Origin: Variovorax boronicumulans NBRC 103145
Lineage (GTDB): Bacteria > Pseudomonadota > Gammaproteobacteria > Burkholderiales > Burkholderiaceae_C
Direction of reading: 5' to 3'
Assembly (NCBI RefSeq): GCF_001591345.1
Contig: NZ_BCUS01000016.1
Location: 1 to 64,000, forward strand
DNA length: 64,000 nucleotides
Position numbers and translations under genes: made by a program. Position 1 is the stretch's first letter, and every line of letters starts with the position of its first letter. This document shows, piece by piece, positions 43,480 to 55,653 of the stretch. The notes under the pieces are model-generated. The model ran no database searches and was not told the origin of the DNA. It saw only the letters and a list, made by a program, of their open reading frames with translations.

Positions 43480-44172
43480 CTAGCGCCGGATGAGCGTCTT
43501 GGCGTGGAAGCGGTAGCCGGCGTTGCGCGCCGTGTTGATCGGCAGCACCAGCCCCGTGGCCTCGCTGACCTTGCGCCGCAGGCGGCGGATCTGCGTGTCG
43601 AGGCGGCGCTGGTCGTAGCTCAGGTAGTGCTCGCCCAGGGCCTGCACGATCTGCTGGCGGCTGGCGATCTCGCCGGCGCTGCGCATCAGCTCGTGCAGCA
43701 CCGTGAGGTCCTGTTCCGACAGCGCAATGGGCGCAAAGCCCGGTGGCGACAGCCGGCGCGGGCCCAGCTCCAGCACCCAGGCGTCGGCCGGCAGCGCGGC
43801 GGGCGAATCGCCCAGGCGCCGCGACAGCGCCGCCAGCGTGGCCGCCAGTTCGTCGAGGTCGGTGGTCTTGGACAGGTAGTAGTCGGCGCCGATGTCCAGC
43901 CCCGTCACGCGGTCGCGGGCGCCGCCGCGCGCCGTCAGCACGACGATGCCCAGGCGCTCGCCGCGTTCGCGCAGCTCGCGGATCAGCGACAGGCCGTCGC
44001 CGTCGGGCAGCCCGAGGTCGACCAGCGCGATGCCGTGGCGGGCGGGGTCGTAGGTGCGGTGGAAGCCTTCGAGCGACGCCTCGGCATCGACCCGGTAGCC
44101 GCTGCCGGTCAGGAACTCGCTCAACTCTTCGCGCAGCACGGCTTCATCTTCCAGCAGGATCACATCACGCAT
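43480..44172 (-). CDS. OmpR-family response regulator
   Basis: The 230-residue protein has a receiver domain with the phospho-acceptor Asp52 (ALVDLGLPDGDG), the acidic pair EDE at residues 8-10 and the conserved Lys in YYLSKTTDLDEL, then a winged-helix DNA-binding domain (about 130-230; RRLDTQIRRLRRKV, GYRFHAKTLI). It is divergent from a histidine kinase gene across 98 bases and surely its partner. A tandem-hexamer site in that gap implies autoregulation. The signal is unknown. Confidence 0.93.
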   Translation of the reverse strand: MRDVILLEDEAVLREELSEFLTGSGYRVDAEASLEGFHRTYDPARHGIALVDLGLPDGDGLSLIRELRERGERLGIVVLTARGGARDRVTGLDIGADYYLSKTTDLDELAATLAALSRRLGDSPAALPADAWVLELGPRRLSPPGFAPIALSEQDLTVLHELMRSAGEIASRQQIVQALGEHYLSYDQRRLDTQIRRLRRKVSEATGLVLPINTARNAGYRFHAKTLIRR

Positions 44173-44206
44173 GGGAACAGGGTAGGGGCTGGTGGCCGAG
44201 GGAATC

Positions 44207-44222
44207 TGAGCGTTTCTAAGCG
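44207..44222. promoter_or_regulatory. Response-regulator tandem-hexamer site, copy 2
   Basis: TGAGCG-TTTC-TAAGCG lies in the gap between the divergent response regulator and kinase genes, 35 bases from the former and 49 from the latter. Identity in 15 of 16 bases with the site at 43437 makes chance unlikely. Confidence 0.58.
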
Positions 44223-44270
44223 CGGCGAAGTGCGCGCAGATTCTAGGTGCGGCCTCGATAATCCGCGCCC

Positions 44271-46301
44271 ATGAAACGCCTTGCTCGGTGCCTGTGGCGG
44301 TGCGGTTGTCTTGCCGTGCTGGGCCTTCTCTTTTCTGCTTCGGCCGCCGCTGGCGTGCTGCGGCTGAATCCGCTGGCGAGCGTCGACAGCCACGGCCAGT
44401 TGTCGATGCTGCGAGACCCCGAAGGGCGCCTCAGCGCTGACGAAGCCGCCGCCGCCCCGGGCTGGAAGGCCTTGCCCGGGGCCGTGAATGCGGGCTTCAC
44501 GCGCGACGCCGTGTGGATCAGGCTCGAGGTGCAGCGCCCGGCCGACGCGCCGCAGCAGCGGTGGCTGGCGCAGTTCAGGAACGCGCTGCTCGACGATGTG
44601 CGGCTGTACCGCCAGGACGACACCGGCCGCTGGCAGCTGGCCGTGCAGTCCGGCGAAGACATCGGCCGCGAGCACTGGCCCGTCGACGCGCGCAACGTGC
44701 AGCTGCCGCTCACGCTGGAGAGCACCGAGCCCACGCCGCTGCTGCTGCGCCTGCAGTCGCGCAACGCCATGTCGACCACCATCGGCTTCGCGGCGCCCGA
44801 GGTCTACGCGGGCACCGCGCGGCGCGAGTACCTCTTCTATGGCCTGGGCTTCGGCTTCGGCCTGATGCTGCTCGCCTTTCACACGCTGTTCTGGCAGATG
44901 ACGCGCGAGCGCCTGAGCGCCTGGTACCTGGTCTATGTGGCGAACGCGCTGCTGGTCGAGTTCCTGACGGCCGGGCTGCCGCAGCAGCTGCTGGCCATGC
45001 CCGCGCGGCTGTCCGACCTGCTGCTGAGCCTGTCGATCTGCGCCGGCGTGGCCATCGGCATCCGCTTCGCCGGCATGCAGCTGGGAACCGACGTGCAGTG
45101 GCCGCGCTTCACCCGCGTGGCGGTGCGCGTGGTGGGCCTCGTGAGTGCCATCGCGGTGGCGCTGGTGCTGGCCGGCGCCAATGGCCTGGCCATGCAGGCG
45201 GTGCAGGGGACGGCGATGCTGTGCATCGTCTACCTGATCGGCGCCGCGCTGTGGCTGTTGCCGCGCGACCAGGGACAGGCGCGGGCTTTTCTCATCATCT
45301 TCGGCATCTACTACGTGGGCGTGATGGTGAGCTTCCTGCGCAACCAGGGCTGGTTGCCGGCCGGCGCCTGGACCGACAACGCGACCGCCGTGGGCACGCT
45401 GCTGCACCTGCTGCTCATGAGCATGCGGCTGAACCGCCGCTACGACCAGCTGCGCCGCGAAAAGGAAGCCGCGCAGGCGCGCCTGGTGCACGTGGTCGGT
45501 CGCCAGAACGACCGGCTGGAGGACGAGGTGCGCAAGCGCACCGCCGACCTGCGCGGCGAGATCGAGCAGCGCCAGCGCCTCGAGGTCGACCTGCGCGCCG
45601 CGCTGGAGACCGAGCGCCGCGCCAAGCAGTCGCAGGTGGACTTCGTCGCGATGGTGTCGCACGAGTTCCGCACGCCGCTGGCGATCATCCACACCACCGC
45701 GCAGCAGATCGCCAAGAACCTCGATGCCGCGCGCGAGAAGACCCTGGCACGCTGCCTGAACCTGCGCGCTGCCGCGCAGCGCATGACCGCGCTGGTCGAC
45801 GAGTACCTGACCTCCGATCGCATGGAAGCCGGCCAGACGCCGTTCCAACCGCGCCCTTGTGAGCGCGACGAGCTGCTGGAGCTGTTCGAGGACCTGGTGG
45901 CCGACTGGCCCGATGGCCGCGTCGTGTGGCAGGGCAGCCACCTGCCGCCGCAGCTGGTGTGCGACCCCGGCCTGCTGCGCGTGGCGCTGCGCAACCTGCT
46001 GGCCAACGCCGACCGCCACACGCCGGCGGGCCGGGCCATCGTGCTCGATGTGGTGCCGGCGGGACCGGATGGGGAGGGCGGCCTGAACATCCGCGTGAGC
46101 AACCCCGGCGACGCGATTCCGCACGACGAGGTGCCGCGGCTGTTCGAGAAATACTTCCGTGGCCGCCAGGCGGCGCGCTCACCGGGCGCCGGCCTCGGCC
46201 TGTACCTCGTGCACCAGATTGCCGAGCTGCACCGGGGGCACGCCCGGCTCGACAGCGCCGGGCAGGACGGTCACGTGCGCTTCAGCCTCGCATTGCCTTG
46301 A
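44271..46301 (+). CDS. Sensor histidine kinase with 7TMR-DISM sensor region
   Basis: A signal peptide is followed by an extracytoplasmic 7TMR-DISM extracellular-2-type domain (about residues 30-180), seven hydrophobic segments (about 190-390), a coiled coil (RREKEAAQARLVHVVGRQND and RKRTADLRGEIEQRQRLE) and the kinase core. The phospho-acceptor is His464 (MVSHEFRTPLAII), followed by the N box (NLLANADRHT) and G box (GAGLGLYLVHQIAEL). The partner is the divergent OmpR-type regulator. DISM domains often sense carbohydrates or other small ligands, but nothing here names the ligand. Confidence 0.93.
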   Translation: MKRLARCLWRCGCLAVLGLLFSASAAAGVLRLNPLASVDSHGQLSMLRDPEGRLSADEAAAAPGWKALPGAVNAGFTRDAVWIRLEVQRPADAPQQRWLAQFRNALLDDVRLYRQDDTGRWQLAVQSGEDIGREHWPVDARNVQLPLTLESTEPTPLLLRLQSRNAMSTTIGFAAPEVYAGTARREYLFYGLGFGFGLMLLAFHTLFWQMTRERLSAWYLVYVANALLVEFLTAGLPQQLLAMPARLSDLLLSLSICAGVAIGIRFAGMQLGTDVQWPRFTRVAVRVVGLVSAIAVALVLAGANGLAMQAVQGTAMLCIVYLIGAALWLLPRDQGQARAFLIIFGIYYVGVMVSFLRNQGWLPAGAWTDNATAVGTLLHLLLMSMRLNRRYDQLRREKEAAQARLVHVVGRQNDRLEDEVRKRTADLRGEIEQRQRLEVDLRAALETERRAKQSQVDFVAMVSHEFRTPLAIIHTTAQQIAKNLDAAREKTLARCLNLRAAAQRMTALVDEYLTSDRMEAGQTPFQPRPCERDELLELFEDLVADWPDGRVVWQGSHLPPQLVCDPGLLRVALRNLLANADRHTPAGRAIVLDVVPAGPDGEGGLNIRVSNPGDAIPHDEVPRLFEKYFRGRQAARSPGAGLGLYLVHQIAELHRGHARLDSAGQDGHVRFSLALP

Positions 46302-46313
46302 GAAGCCGCTACG

Positions 46314-47132
46314 TCAGCGCAACATCGACGACATCGCCGAGCAGCAGTTCAGCATGCGCACGGCCGACTCCACCGAGTCGGCGCTGAAGCGCAGCGTCAC
46401 GCCATCGACACGCTCGAAGCTCGGCCACTGGCAGAACAGGTCGGCCATCATCGGCGACTGGGTGCGCAGCGTGACCACCTGCGGGCCCTGGAAGACCAGC
46501 GGGCGTGCATGGGCACGCGCGGCCAGCCCTTCGATCACGCCGGCACGGATCGCCTGGCGCGACTGTTCCGGCGAGAGCGACACGCCACTGTTGAAGCCGG
46601 TCGCCTTCTTGGTCTGCACGAAGCTTGCGTGCGGAAAGAGCGCCTGGTTCTCGGAGATGAACACGTCGTCGCCGCTGGCCATCACGACCGGCACGCCGTA
46701 CTCGCCGGCCAGTGCGCCGTAGAGCCCGGCTTCGCCCAGTTCCTGGTTGCCGAGCGAGATGCTCGCGAAGGCGAAACTGTTGATCGTGTGCGCCAGGATG
46801 CCCCGGCCCTGCGCGCGCGAGTGGTAGCCCACCATGCACAGCGCGTCCACGCCTTCTTCCACGCCGGCCACCATGCTCAGGTAGCGCGGCTTGCCTTGCA
46901 CCACGCGCGCGCGTGCATCGAGCACATCGGGCGGCATGTTGCGAAAGCCGCCGTGCGAGTCGTTCACCAGCACCTCGGTCGCGCCGGCGTCGAAGGCGCC
47001 GGCAATCGCGGCGTTGGCCTCCTGCGCCATCAGCACGCGGGCGCGTTCGTACTCGGGGTTGCCCTGGCGTGCCTGCTCGTGGTGGTAGACGCCCGCAACG
47101 CCTTCGATGTCGGTGGAGATCAGGACTTTCAT
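46314..47132 (-). CDS. M55 family D-aminopeptidase (DppA-like)
   Basis: The 272-residue protein starts MKVLISTDIEGVAGV, whose Asp8 and Glu10 are zinc ligands in DppA. It continues with LVNDSHGGFRNMPPDVLD, VGYHSRAQG and LAHTINSFAFASISLGN. M55 enzymes release N-terminal D-amino acids from peptides, as in peptidoglycan turnover. It is the last gene of a long leftward operon behind the P1 peptidase and peptide ABC transporter genes, with a 12-base gap, and is convergent with the histidine kinase gene. Confidence 0.9.
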   Translation of the reverse strand: MKVLISTDIEGVAGVYHHEQARQGNPEYERARVLMAQEANAAIAGAFDAGATEVLVNDSHGGFRNMPPDVLDARARVVQGKPRYLSMVAGVEEGVDALCMVGYHSRAQGRGILAHTINSFAFASISLGNQELGEAGLYGALAGEYGVPVVMASGDDVFISENQALFPHASFVQTKKATGFNSGVSLSPEQSRQAIRAGVIEGLAARAHARPLVFQGPQVVTLRTQSPMMADLFCQWPSFERVDGVTLRFSADSVESAVRMLNCCSAMSSMLR

Positions 47133-47143
47133 GGACGTGTGTT

Positions 47144-48205
47144 TCAGGCGAGAGGTGAAAGGGAAGACGCCGGCAGCAGTTCGCCGAGCGCCGCGCGGTG
47201 GTTGCCGTCGCGGCCCGTGACCGGCGTGGCGCGCCACAGCGCATGAAGTATGGCCTGCTCGGTGCTGTCGGCCGCGGCCTGGAACAGCCCGTCGAGCCGT
47301 GTGTCGTGCAGCATCGCCACGGCCGGCATGGGCCGCTCGGCGCGGTCGGGGATCGTGTAGGCCGTTGAGAAGGCCAGCACGAGGTCGCCGCTGCCGTGGC
47401 CGTAGACCGAGCCGGTGCGGGCCAGCCCCGCGCCCGCGCGCAATGCCAGGCGGCGCAGCTGGCGCGCGTCGAGCGGTGCGTCGGTGGCGACGACGATGAT
47501 GATCGAGCCCTTCTCGGGCTCCGACGCCTCCTTCGCTGCTTGCAGCGCCGCGAGCCGTTCGCCCACCGCGTGCCCGGCCAGTACCAGCTGCGGCTGGCGG
47601 CCATAGTTCGCCAGCACCAGCGTGCCCACCGTGTGGGTCGTGCCGTCGGCCATCGCCACGCGGCGCGACGCGCTGCCGATGCCGCCCTTGAGCTGGAAGC
47701 TCGACATGCCGCGTCCCGCGCCGACCGAGCCCTGTTCGAAATCGGTCCCGGCGGCGTCGAGCGCCTGCAGGTAATCGGCCTCGGTCACGGCCAGCCGCTG
47801 GATGTCGTTGAGAAAACCGTCGTTGCACTCGAAGACCAGCGGGTTCACCGTGGGCAGCGCGCGGCCGGTCTCGGGGTTGGCCGCCGCGCAGTGGCGGATC
47901 TGCGCCGTGGCCACGGTGCCGACCGAGAAGGTGTTGGTCAGCGCGATCGGCGTTTCCAGCACGCCGAGCTCGGCCAGTTGCACCAGCCCCACGCTCTTGC
48001 CGAAGCCGTTGAGCACCACGGCCGCGGCCGGCACCTTGTCGCGGAACGGGTCGCCGGCGTGCGGGCGGATCACGGTCACGCCGGTCTGCACCGGGCCGTC
48101 GGCCAGCGTGCGGTGGCCGACCGTGACGCCCGCGACGTCGGTGATGGCGTCGCGCGGGCCCGCAGGCAGCGTGCCGATGAAGGGCAGGGAAGTCGTCGAG
48201 GCCAT
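47144..48205 (-). CDS. P1 family peptidase (DmpA/BapA-like aminopeptidase)
   Basis: The 353-residue protein belongs to the N-terminal nucleophile family P1, which cleaves itself before a serine to make two chains. The predicted cleavage is before Ser234 in EKGSIIIVVATDAPLDARQL. Other family stretches are ITDVAGVTVGHRTL, VVLNGFGKSVGLVQLAELG and VGAGRGMSSFQLKGGIGSAS. Members remove D-Ala or beta-amino acids from peptides. It sits between the ABC permease gene and the M55 peptidase gene, so it probably processes imported peptides in the cytoplasm. Confidence 0.92.
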   Translation of the reverse strand: MASTTSLPFIGTLPAGPRDAITDVAGVTVGHRTLADGPVQTGVTVIRPHAGDPFRDKVPAAAVVLNGFGKSVGLVQLAELGVLETPIALTNTFSVGTVATAQIRHCAAANPETGRALPTVNPLVFECNDGFLNDIQRLAVTEADYLQALDAAGTDFEQGSVGAGRGMSSFQLKGGIGSASRRVAMADGTTHTVGTLVLANYGRQPQLVLAGHAVGERLAALQAAKEASEPEKGSIIIVVATDAPLDARQLRRLALRAGAGLARTGSVYGHGSGDLVLAFSTAYTIPDRAERPMPAVAMLHDTRLDGLFQAAADSTEQAILHALWRATPVTGRDGNHRAALGELLPASSLSPLA

Positions 48206-48223
48206 GAAGAGAAAAAGAAGAAC

Positions 48224-49150
48224 TTACTGGCGGTCGATCTTCGGATCGAGCGCGTCGCGCAGCGCATCGCCCAGCAGGTTGAAGGCCAGCACGGTGAAGA
48301 AGATGGCCAGGCTGGGGAACAGCGCCACGTGCGGCGACGTGACCATGTCGGCGCGGGCTTCGTTGAGCATCGCGCCCCACTCGGGCGTCGGCGGTTGCGC
48401 GCCCATGCCCAGGAACGACAGGCTGGCCGCCGTGATGATCGAGGTGCCCACGCGCATCGAGAAGTACACGACGATCGACGAGATCGTGCCCGGCAGGATG
48501 TGCCGCACGATGATGGTCCAGTCGGACGCGCCGATGCTGCGCTCGGCCTCGATGTAGGTCTGCTGCTTGAGCACCAGCGTGTTGCCGCGCACCAGGCGCG
48601 CAAAGGCCGGCACGCTGAACACCGACACCGCCACCACCACGTTGGTCATGCTGCTGCCCAGGATGGCTACCACGCCCAGCGCCAGCAGGATGCCGGGGAA
48701 GGCGAACAGCACGTCCGAGATGCGCATCACGATGCGGTCCCACCAACCTTCGTAGTAGCCGGCCAGCAGGCCGAAGGCCGTGCCGATGATGCCGCCCACC
48801 AGCACCGACAAAAAGCCGGCCGCCAGCGAGATGCGCGTGCCCGCCAGGATGCGGCTGAAGATGTCGCGACCCAGCGGATCGACGCCGAACCAGTGCGTGG
48901 CCGAGGGCCCGCTGTTCAGCATGTCGTAGTCGAAGAAGTTCTCAGGATCGAAGGGCACGATCCACGGTGCGAACACCGCGATCACCACCAGCAGCAGCAC
49001 GAACACCGCCGCGACGATGCCCACGGGCTGCTTCTTGAAACGGCGCCAGCATTCGCCCCAGGGCGTGCGGACCTTGCCGGCGGTCAGCGCAACGGCAACG
49101 GGGGACAGGGGAACGATGGATTCGGCAGACACGCCGGTAGCTTGCGTCAT
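48224..49150 (-). CDS. gsiD: Peptide/glutathione ABC transporter permease (GsiD/DppC-like)
   Basis: The 308-residue inner-membrane protein has a cytoplasmic N-terminus, then about six helices and the DppC-type order: [20 protein letters not shown] in the periplasmic loop, [20 protein letters not shown], and the EAA loop [20 protein letters not shown], followed by [18 protein letters not shown]. The start at 49150 leaves ten bases after gsiC. With GsiC it forms the channel for the peptide importer. The glutathione label rests on the iaaA-gsiABCD gene order. Confidence 0.88.
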   Translation of the reverse strand: MTQATGVSAESIVPLSPVAVALTAGKVRTPWGECWRRFKKQPVGIVAAVFVLLLVVIAVFAPWIVPFDPENFFDYDMLNSGPSATHWFGVDPLGRDIFSRILAGTRISLAAGFLSVLVGGIIGTAFGLLAGYYEGWWDRIVMRISDVLFAFPGILLALGVVAILGSSMTNVVVAVSVFSVPAFARLVRGNTLVLKQQTYIEAERSIGASDWTIIVRHILPGTISSIVVYFSMRVGTSIITAASLSFLGMGAQPPTPEWGAMLNEARADMVTSPHVALFPSLAIFFTVLAFNLLGDALRDALDPKIDRQ

Positions 49151-49160
49151 GGCTGCGTGC

Positions 49161-50081
49161 TCACTTGTAGCGGATGGTCGGGTTGATGTAGCCGTACAGC
49201 ACATCGACCACGAGGTTGATCAGGATGAATTCGAGCGAGAACAGCAGCACCAGCGTCTGGATCACGGGGTAGTCGCGCATCTGCACGGCATCGACCAGCA
49301 GGCGGCCCAGGCCGGGCCAGTTGAACACCGCCTCCACAAGGATGGAGCCGCCCAGCAGGAAGCCGAACTGCAGGCCCATCATCGTGACCACCGGAATCAG
49401 CGCGTTGCGCAGCGTGTGCTTGAACACCACGCTGGTTTCATGCACGCCCTTGGCACGCGCGGTGCGCACGAAGTCTTCCTGGATCACCTCGACGAACGAG
49501 GCGCGCGTGAAGCGCGCCATCACGGCCGCGACGGCCGCGCCCAGCGTGATCGAGGGCAGGATGTAGTGCTGCCAGGTCGCGGCGCCCACCGTGGGCAGCC
49601 AGCCGAGCTGGACCGAGAAGATCTGCATCAGCAGCATGCCCAATGCAAATGCGGGGAACGAGATGCCCGACACCGCCAGCGTCATGCCGATGCGGTCGGG
49701 CCATTTGTTGCGGTACACCGCCGACACGATGCCGATCCCCATGCCGAAGATCACCGCCCACACCATGCTGGTGATGGTCAGCATCACCGTCGGGAAGAAG
49801 CGCTCGGCAATCTCCGTCGACACCGGCCGCCGCGTGCGGATCGAGGTACCGAAGTCGCCTTGCACCATGTGGGTGAAGAAGCTCACGAACTGCTGCGGCA
49901 GCGGCTTGTCCAGCCCGAGCTCCGCGCGCACCATGGCCACGGTCTGCTCATCGGCATCCTGGCCGGCGGCAAGGCGCGCCGGGTCGCCGGGGAGCATGTG
50001 GACGAACAGGAACACCAGCACTGCCACGATGAGCAGTGTCGGGATCAGGCCCAACAGTCGTTTGAGGAAGTAATTCAGCAT
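49161..50081 (-). CDS. gsiC: Peptide/glutathione ABC transporter permease (GsiC/DppB-like)
   Basis: The 306-residue protein follows the DppB pattern: [20 protein letters not shown] in the first helix, [12 protein letters not shown], the loop [16 protein letters not shown], the EAA loop [20 protein letters not shown] and the end [14 protein letters not shown]. It lies between gsiB and gsiD on the same strand. It pairs with GsiD as the other half of the channel. Specificity is by context only. Confidence 0.9.
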   Translation of the reverse strand: MLNYFLKRLLGLIPTLLIVAVLVFLFVHMLPGDPARLAAGQDADEQTVAMVRAELGLDKPLPQQFVSFFTHMVQGDFGTSIRTRRPVSTEIAERFFPTVMLTITSMVWAVIFGMGIGIVSAVYRNKWPDRIGMTLAVSGISFPAFALGMLLMQIFSVQLGWLPTVGAATWQHYILPSITLGAAVAAVMARFTRASFVEVIQEDFVRTARAKGVHETSVVFKHTLRNALIPVVTMMGLQFGFLLGGSILVEAVFNWPGLGRLLVDAVQMRDYPVIQTLVLLFSLEFILINLVVDVLYGYINPTIRYK

Positions 50082-50162
50082 GGGATACGGTTGTCGCGAA
50101 CGGGCGATGGCACGGTGCCACCGCCCGCCGGACAGTCAGTCAGGAAAACGAAGGAGCCGCGA

Positions 50163-51716
50163 TCAGTTCGATACCGACATGGCATCGATGTTGATGTTCG
50201 CGTCGGGCATCACGAACACACCCGACAGGCGCTTGGCGTGCGCCGACAGGTTCTGCTCGGTGACCAGCGGCACGCGCGGCAGGTCCTTGCGGATCTCTTC
50301 CTGCGCGGTCTTGTACAGCGCGGCCTTTTCCTTGTCGTCCACCGTCACGAGCGCCTTGGCGATCGCGGCGTCGACCACGTCGCTCTTGTAGAACGACATG
50401 TTGTTGAGCTTGGGCGCCCACGACTCGGAAGCGAACAGCGGACGCAGGCCCCAGTCGGCTTCACCGGTCGACGACGACCAGCCCGTGTAGTACATGCGGA
50501 CCTTGGCCGTCTTCGGATCGGGCCAGGCATCGACCTGCTCGGTGCGCTGGCCCACTTCGAGCGCCTGCACCTGCAGCTTGATGCCCACCTGTGCGAGCTG
50601 CTGCTGCACGAACTGGATCGTCTTCTGGCTGGTCGTGTTGTTGTAGGCGCTCCACAGCACCGACTCGAAGCCGTTCGGGTAGCCGGCCTCGGCCAGCAGG
50701 GCCTTGGCCTTCTTCACGTCGTAGGGAATGGGCGCCATCTTCTCGGCGAACTTCACGCCCTGGGGCATCACGCCCTGTGCGGGGAAGGCGTAGCCGCCGA
50801 AGGCGACCTTCGACAGCGCTTCCTTGTTGATGGCGTAGCCGATGGCTTCGCGCACCTTCGGGTTGTCATACGGCTTTTGCAGCATGTTGAAGGCCAGGAA
50901 GCGCGTGATGATCGAGGGCGATGCCACCACTTCGAGCTTGTCGCTCTTCTTCAGCAGCTCGGCCTGCTCGTAGGGAATGGGGAAGGCAAAGTCGGCTTCG
51001 CCAGTCTGCAGCATTGCGGCGCGCGTGTTGTTCTCGAGCACCGGCTTCCATTGCAGGTTGTCGACCTTCGGGAAGCCCTTCTTCCAGTAGCCGTCGAACT
51101 TCTTGGCCTTCACGGCGTCGGTCTGCTTCCACTCGACGAACTCGAAGGGGCCGGTGCCCACGGGGTGGAAGGCGATGTCCTTGTTGCCCCACTTCTTCAG
51201 CGCGGTGGGCGAGATCATGGCGGCCGAGGCGTGGGCCAGCGAGTTGATGAAGGGGCCGAAGGGCTCCTTCAGCGTGATGCGCACGGTGGTCGGGTTCACC
51301 GCCTCGACCTTGCCCACGCGGTTGAACTGGTTGTAGCGCAGCAGCTTGTTGTCCTGGTTCAGCACGCGGTCGAGCGTGACCTTCACGGCTTCGGCGTTGA
51401 AGTCCGTGCCGTCGTGGAACTTGACGCCGCTGCGCAGCTTGATGGTGTAGACCAGGCCGTCCTTGGACACGTCGTAGCTCTCGGCGAGCACGTTCTGCAC
51501 CTTCAGGTCCTTGTCGAACTGGAACAGGCCTTCATAGAAGGTCTTGGTCACGGCCGTGGTGATGGTCGTGTTGGTGTTGTACGGGTCCAGCGTTTCCGGC
51601 TGGTAGCCGATGGCCAGCACCACGTCTTTGGCAGCCAGTGCCGAGCCCGAGGCGGCGAGCGCGGCCAGGCCCAGCAATGCGGATGCCCAGCGCAGGGAGG
51701 AAGAAGATTGCTTCAT
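50163..51716 (-). CDS. gsiB: Peptide/glutathione-binding periplasmic protein (GsiB-like)
   Basis: The 517-residue receptor belongs to extracellular solute-binding family 5. A signal peptide ends at SALA (residue 28). Mature motifs include IGYQPETLDPYNTNTTITTA, YTIKLRSGVKFHDGTDFNAE, HPVGTGPFEFVEWKQTD and PFGPFINSLAHASAAMISP. GGAG lies eight bases before the ATG. The protein delivers peptides to the GsiC/GsiD channel. Its resemblance to GsiB, together with the iaaA-first operon, makes glutathione or gamma/beta-linked peptides likely ligands. Confidence 0.9.
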   Translation of the reverse strand: MKQSSSSLRWASALLGLAALAASGSALAAKDVVLAIGYQPETLDPYNTNTTITTAVTKTFYEGLFQFDKDLKVQNVLAESYDVSKDGLVYTIKLRSGVKFHDGTDFNAEAVKVTLDRVLNQDNKLLRYNQFNRVGKVEAVNPTTVRITLKEPFGPFINSLAHASAAMISPTALKKWGNKDIAFHPVGTGPFEFVEWKQTDAVKAKKFDGYWKKGFPKVDNLQWKPVLENNTRAAMLQTGEADFAFPIPYEQAELLKKSDKLEVVASPSIITRFLAFNMLQKPYDNPKVREAIGYAINKEALSKVAFGGYAFPAQGVMPQGVKFAEKMAPIPYDVKKAKALLAEAGYPNGFESVLWSAYNNTTSQKTIQFVQQQLAQVGIKLQVQALEVGQRTEQVDAWPDPKTAKVRMYYTGWSSSTGEADWGLRPLFASESWAPKLNNMSFYKSDVVDAAIAKALVTVDDKEKAALYKTAQEEIRKDLPRVPLVTEQNLSAHAKRLSGVFVMPDANINIDAMSVSN

Positions 51717-51781
51717 GGAAGAACTCCAGTCGGTTCGTGGAAAAAATGCAGGGGGCCTGCGGGTGAAAAAACGGTTCGGAA

Positions 51782-53659
<1,878 letters not shown>

Positions 53660-53691
53660 GGCGGATGCGGGAGAAAAGTAGGGCGTGTGCG

Positions 53692-54651
53692 TCAGGCGAA
53701 GATGGCCGTCACTGGCGTTTCGTCGCCGCGCGCGTGGCCGCGGTACATGCCTTCGGTGTTGAAGGCCAGGCTCAGGTTGCCGTGGCGGTCGACGGCGATC
53801 AGGCCGCCGGTGCCGCCGATGGCGGGCAGCGACTCGTGCACCACGGCGTGCGTGGCCGCTTCGAGCGTGGCGCCGCCGTAGGCCATGCGCGCGCAGATGT
53901 CGTAGGCGGCTGCGACGCGGATGAACATTTCGCCGCTGCCGGTGCACGAGATGGCAGCGGTGCGGTCGTCGGCGTAGGTGCCGGAGCCGATGAGCGGTGT
54001 GTCGCCGACGCGGCCCACGCGCTTGTTGGTCATGCCGCCGGTCGAGGTGGCGGCGGCCAGGTGGCCGTGGATGTCGAGCGCCACGGCGCCGACGGTGCCG
54101 AACTTCTTGTCTTCGTCCAGCGGCGGCTTGGTCATGGCGGCGCCTTCGTGGTCGGTGACCACGCGGCCCGTGTCGCGCACGCGGTACAGCTGCTGGCGGC
54201 GCGCGTCGGTCGAGAAGAAGAAGGGCTCGACCATCTCCAAGCCGCGGTCGCGCGCGAAGGCTTCGGCTCCTGCGCCGGCCAGCAGCACGTGGGCGCCGTC
54301 CTCGAGCACGGCGCGCGCGGCGCGCACCGGGCGGCGCACGTGGCTCACGCCGGCAATGGCGCCGGCCGCGAGCGTGGCGCCGTCCATCACGGCCGCGTCG
54401 AGCTCGTGCGTTTCCTCGTGCGTGAACACCGCGCCGTAGCCGGCGTTGAAGAGGGGGCAGTCTTCGAGCATCTCGACCGCCAGGCAGGTGGCGTCGAGCG
54501 CGGACATGCCTTTGCGCAGCGCGGCCTGCGCGGCGCGCACGATGGCCTGCAGCGCGTCGTGGTAGGCCTGCGCCTGCTCGGGGTTGGTCGTCGAGGCGCT
54601 GATGGTGCCGGCGCCGCCGTGGATGGCGATGACGGGCGTGACGTTCTTCAT
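53692..54651 (-). CDS. iaaA: Isoaspartyl peptidase/L-asparaginase (IaaA)
   Basis: The 319-residue Ntn-hydrolase is made as a precursor that cleaves itself before Thr186 ([19 protein letters not shown]), which becomes the nucleophile. Other family markers are AIHGGAGTI at the start, [40 protein letters not shown] and GTGGLIAVD. It hydrolyses beta-aspartyl dipeptides and asparagine. In E. coli iaaA precedes gsiABCD, exactly as here. Its ATG overlaps the rpiR stop by four bases. Confidence 0.94.
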   Translation of the reverse strand: MKNVTPVIAIHGGAGTISASTTNPEQAQAYHDALQAIVRAAQAALRKGMSALDATCLAVEMLEDCPLFNAGYGAVFTHEETHELDAAVMDGATLAAGAIAGVSHVRRPVRAARAVLEDGAHVLLAGAGAEAFARDRGLEMVEPFFFSTDARRQQLYRVRDTGRVVTDHEGAAMTKPPLDEDKKFGTVGAVALDIHGHLAAATSTGGMTNKRVGRVGDTPLIGSGTYADDRTAAISCTGSGEMFIRVAAAYDICARMAYGGATLEAATHAVVHESLPAIGGTGGLIAVDRHGNLSLAFNTEGMYRGHARGDETPVTAIFA

Positions 54652-55619
54652 CGGGAAGCTTTCTTCTTTTTCTTGCCGGCGTCGGAAGCGACGGCGGCGG
54701 GGAGGGAGGGCATGGAGACTTCGCCGCGTGCATGGCCCTGGCCCAGCCCGCCGTGCAGCCACGGGCGCACCGCCTGCAGGATGCGGCCGGCCGACTGCGC
54801 CGCGCCGGGCGCGCGCAGGGCGACCGCGCTGGTCAGTGCCTCGATCAGCGCGAGCACGCTGGTCTCGCAGTTGGGGCGGTAGCTGGTTTCGGTCTGGCCA
54901 TAGAGCACCACGTCGGCCAGCGGCGCGATGGGCGAGCTGGGGCGGTCGGTCAGCGCGAGCACCGCACAGCCCTGGCCGCGCGCGATCTGCGCCAGCGCCA
55001 CTGTGTCGGTGAGGTAGCGCGGAAAGGTCAGGCCGATGAACAGGTCCTGCGGCCCCGCGTGCATCAGCGTGCGCGCCGAATGCGTGACGCCGCTCACGCT
55101 GGAGAGCATGCGCACGTCGCTGCAGGAACCGTCGAGCCCGTGCTGCAGCAGCCCCGCGAGCCAGGCGCTGGCGCCGAAGCCGCCGATGTAGATCGAGCGG
55201 GCCTTCAGGATGCGCTGCACCGCGGCCTCGCAGGCGGCGTAGTCCAGCGACTGGCGCGTGGCTTCGATGTTGCGGCGGCTCTCGTCGAGTGCGGTGGCGA
55301 ACACCTCGGCCACCGTGGTCGGGTGCTCCAGGTTGCCGCGCAGCCGCTCGACCGGCGCCACCAGCGGTTCGAAGCCGCGCACGAGCTCGGCGCGGAAAGC
55401 GGCGTAGCCGTCGAAGTCCAGCGCGCGCGCAAAGCGGTTGGCCGTGGCCACCGACACGCCGGCCGCGGCGGCGAGCTCGTCGATGGGCAGCGTCGCGACC
55501 TGCAGCGGATGCCCGAGCACGAAGTCGGCCACCTGCCGGTGCGAACGCGTCAGCCGCGGCAGCGCCTGCGCAATGCGCTGGGCCACGGTGGTGCCTGGGG
55601 TGTCGACGTTGGTGCTCAT
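54648..55619 (-). CDS. RpiR/MurR family regulator of the peptide operon
   Basis: The 323-residue protein has an N-terminal HTH_6 domain ([20 protein letters not shown], then [20 protein letters not shown], about residues 23-70) and a C-terminal sugar-isomerase-like SIS domain (about 130-270; [20 protein letters not shown]). A Lys-rich tail (GKKKKKASR) is unusual. SIS domains bind phosphosugars such as MurNAc-6-phosphate, so a peptidoglycan-derived signal is plausible. It is translationally coupled to iaaA and likely controls the whole operon from a palindrome at 55654-55669. Confidence 0.88.
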   Translation of the reverse strand: MSTNVDTPGTTVAQRIAQALPRLTRSHRQVADFVLGHPLQVATLPIDELAAAAGVSVATANRFARALDFDGYAAFRAELVRGFEPLVAPVERLRGNLEHPTTVAEVFATALDESRRNIEATRQSLDYAACEAAVQRILKARSIYIGGFGASAWLAGLLQHGLDGSCSDVRMLSSVSGVTHSARTLMHAGPQDLFIGLTFPRYLTDTVALAQIARGQGCAVLALTDRPSSPIAPLADVVLYGQTETSYRPNCETSVLALIEALTSAVALRAPGAAQSAGRILQAVRPWLHGGLGQGHARGEVSMPSLPAAVASDAGKKKKKASR

Positions 55620-55653
55620 GGGGCGGGCGACGCACCGGGAAGGGTGCGAGTGA

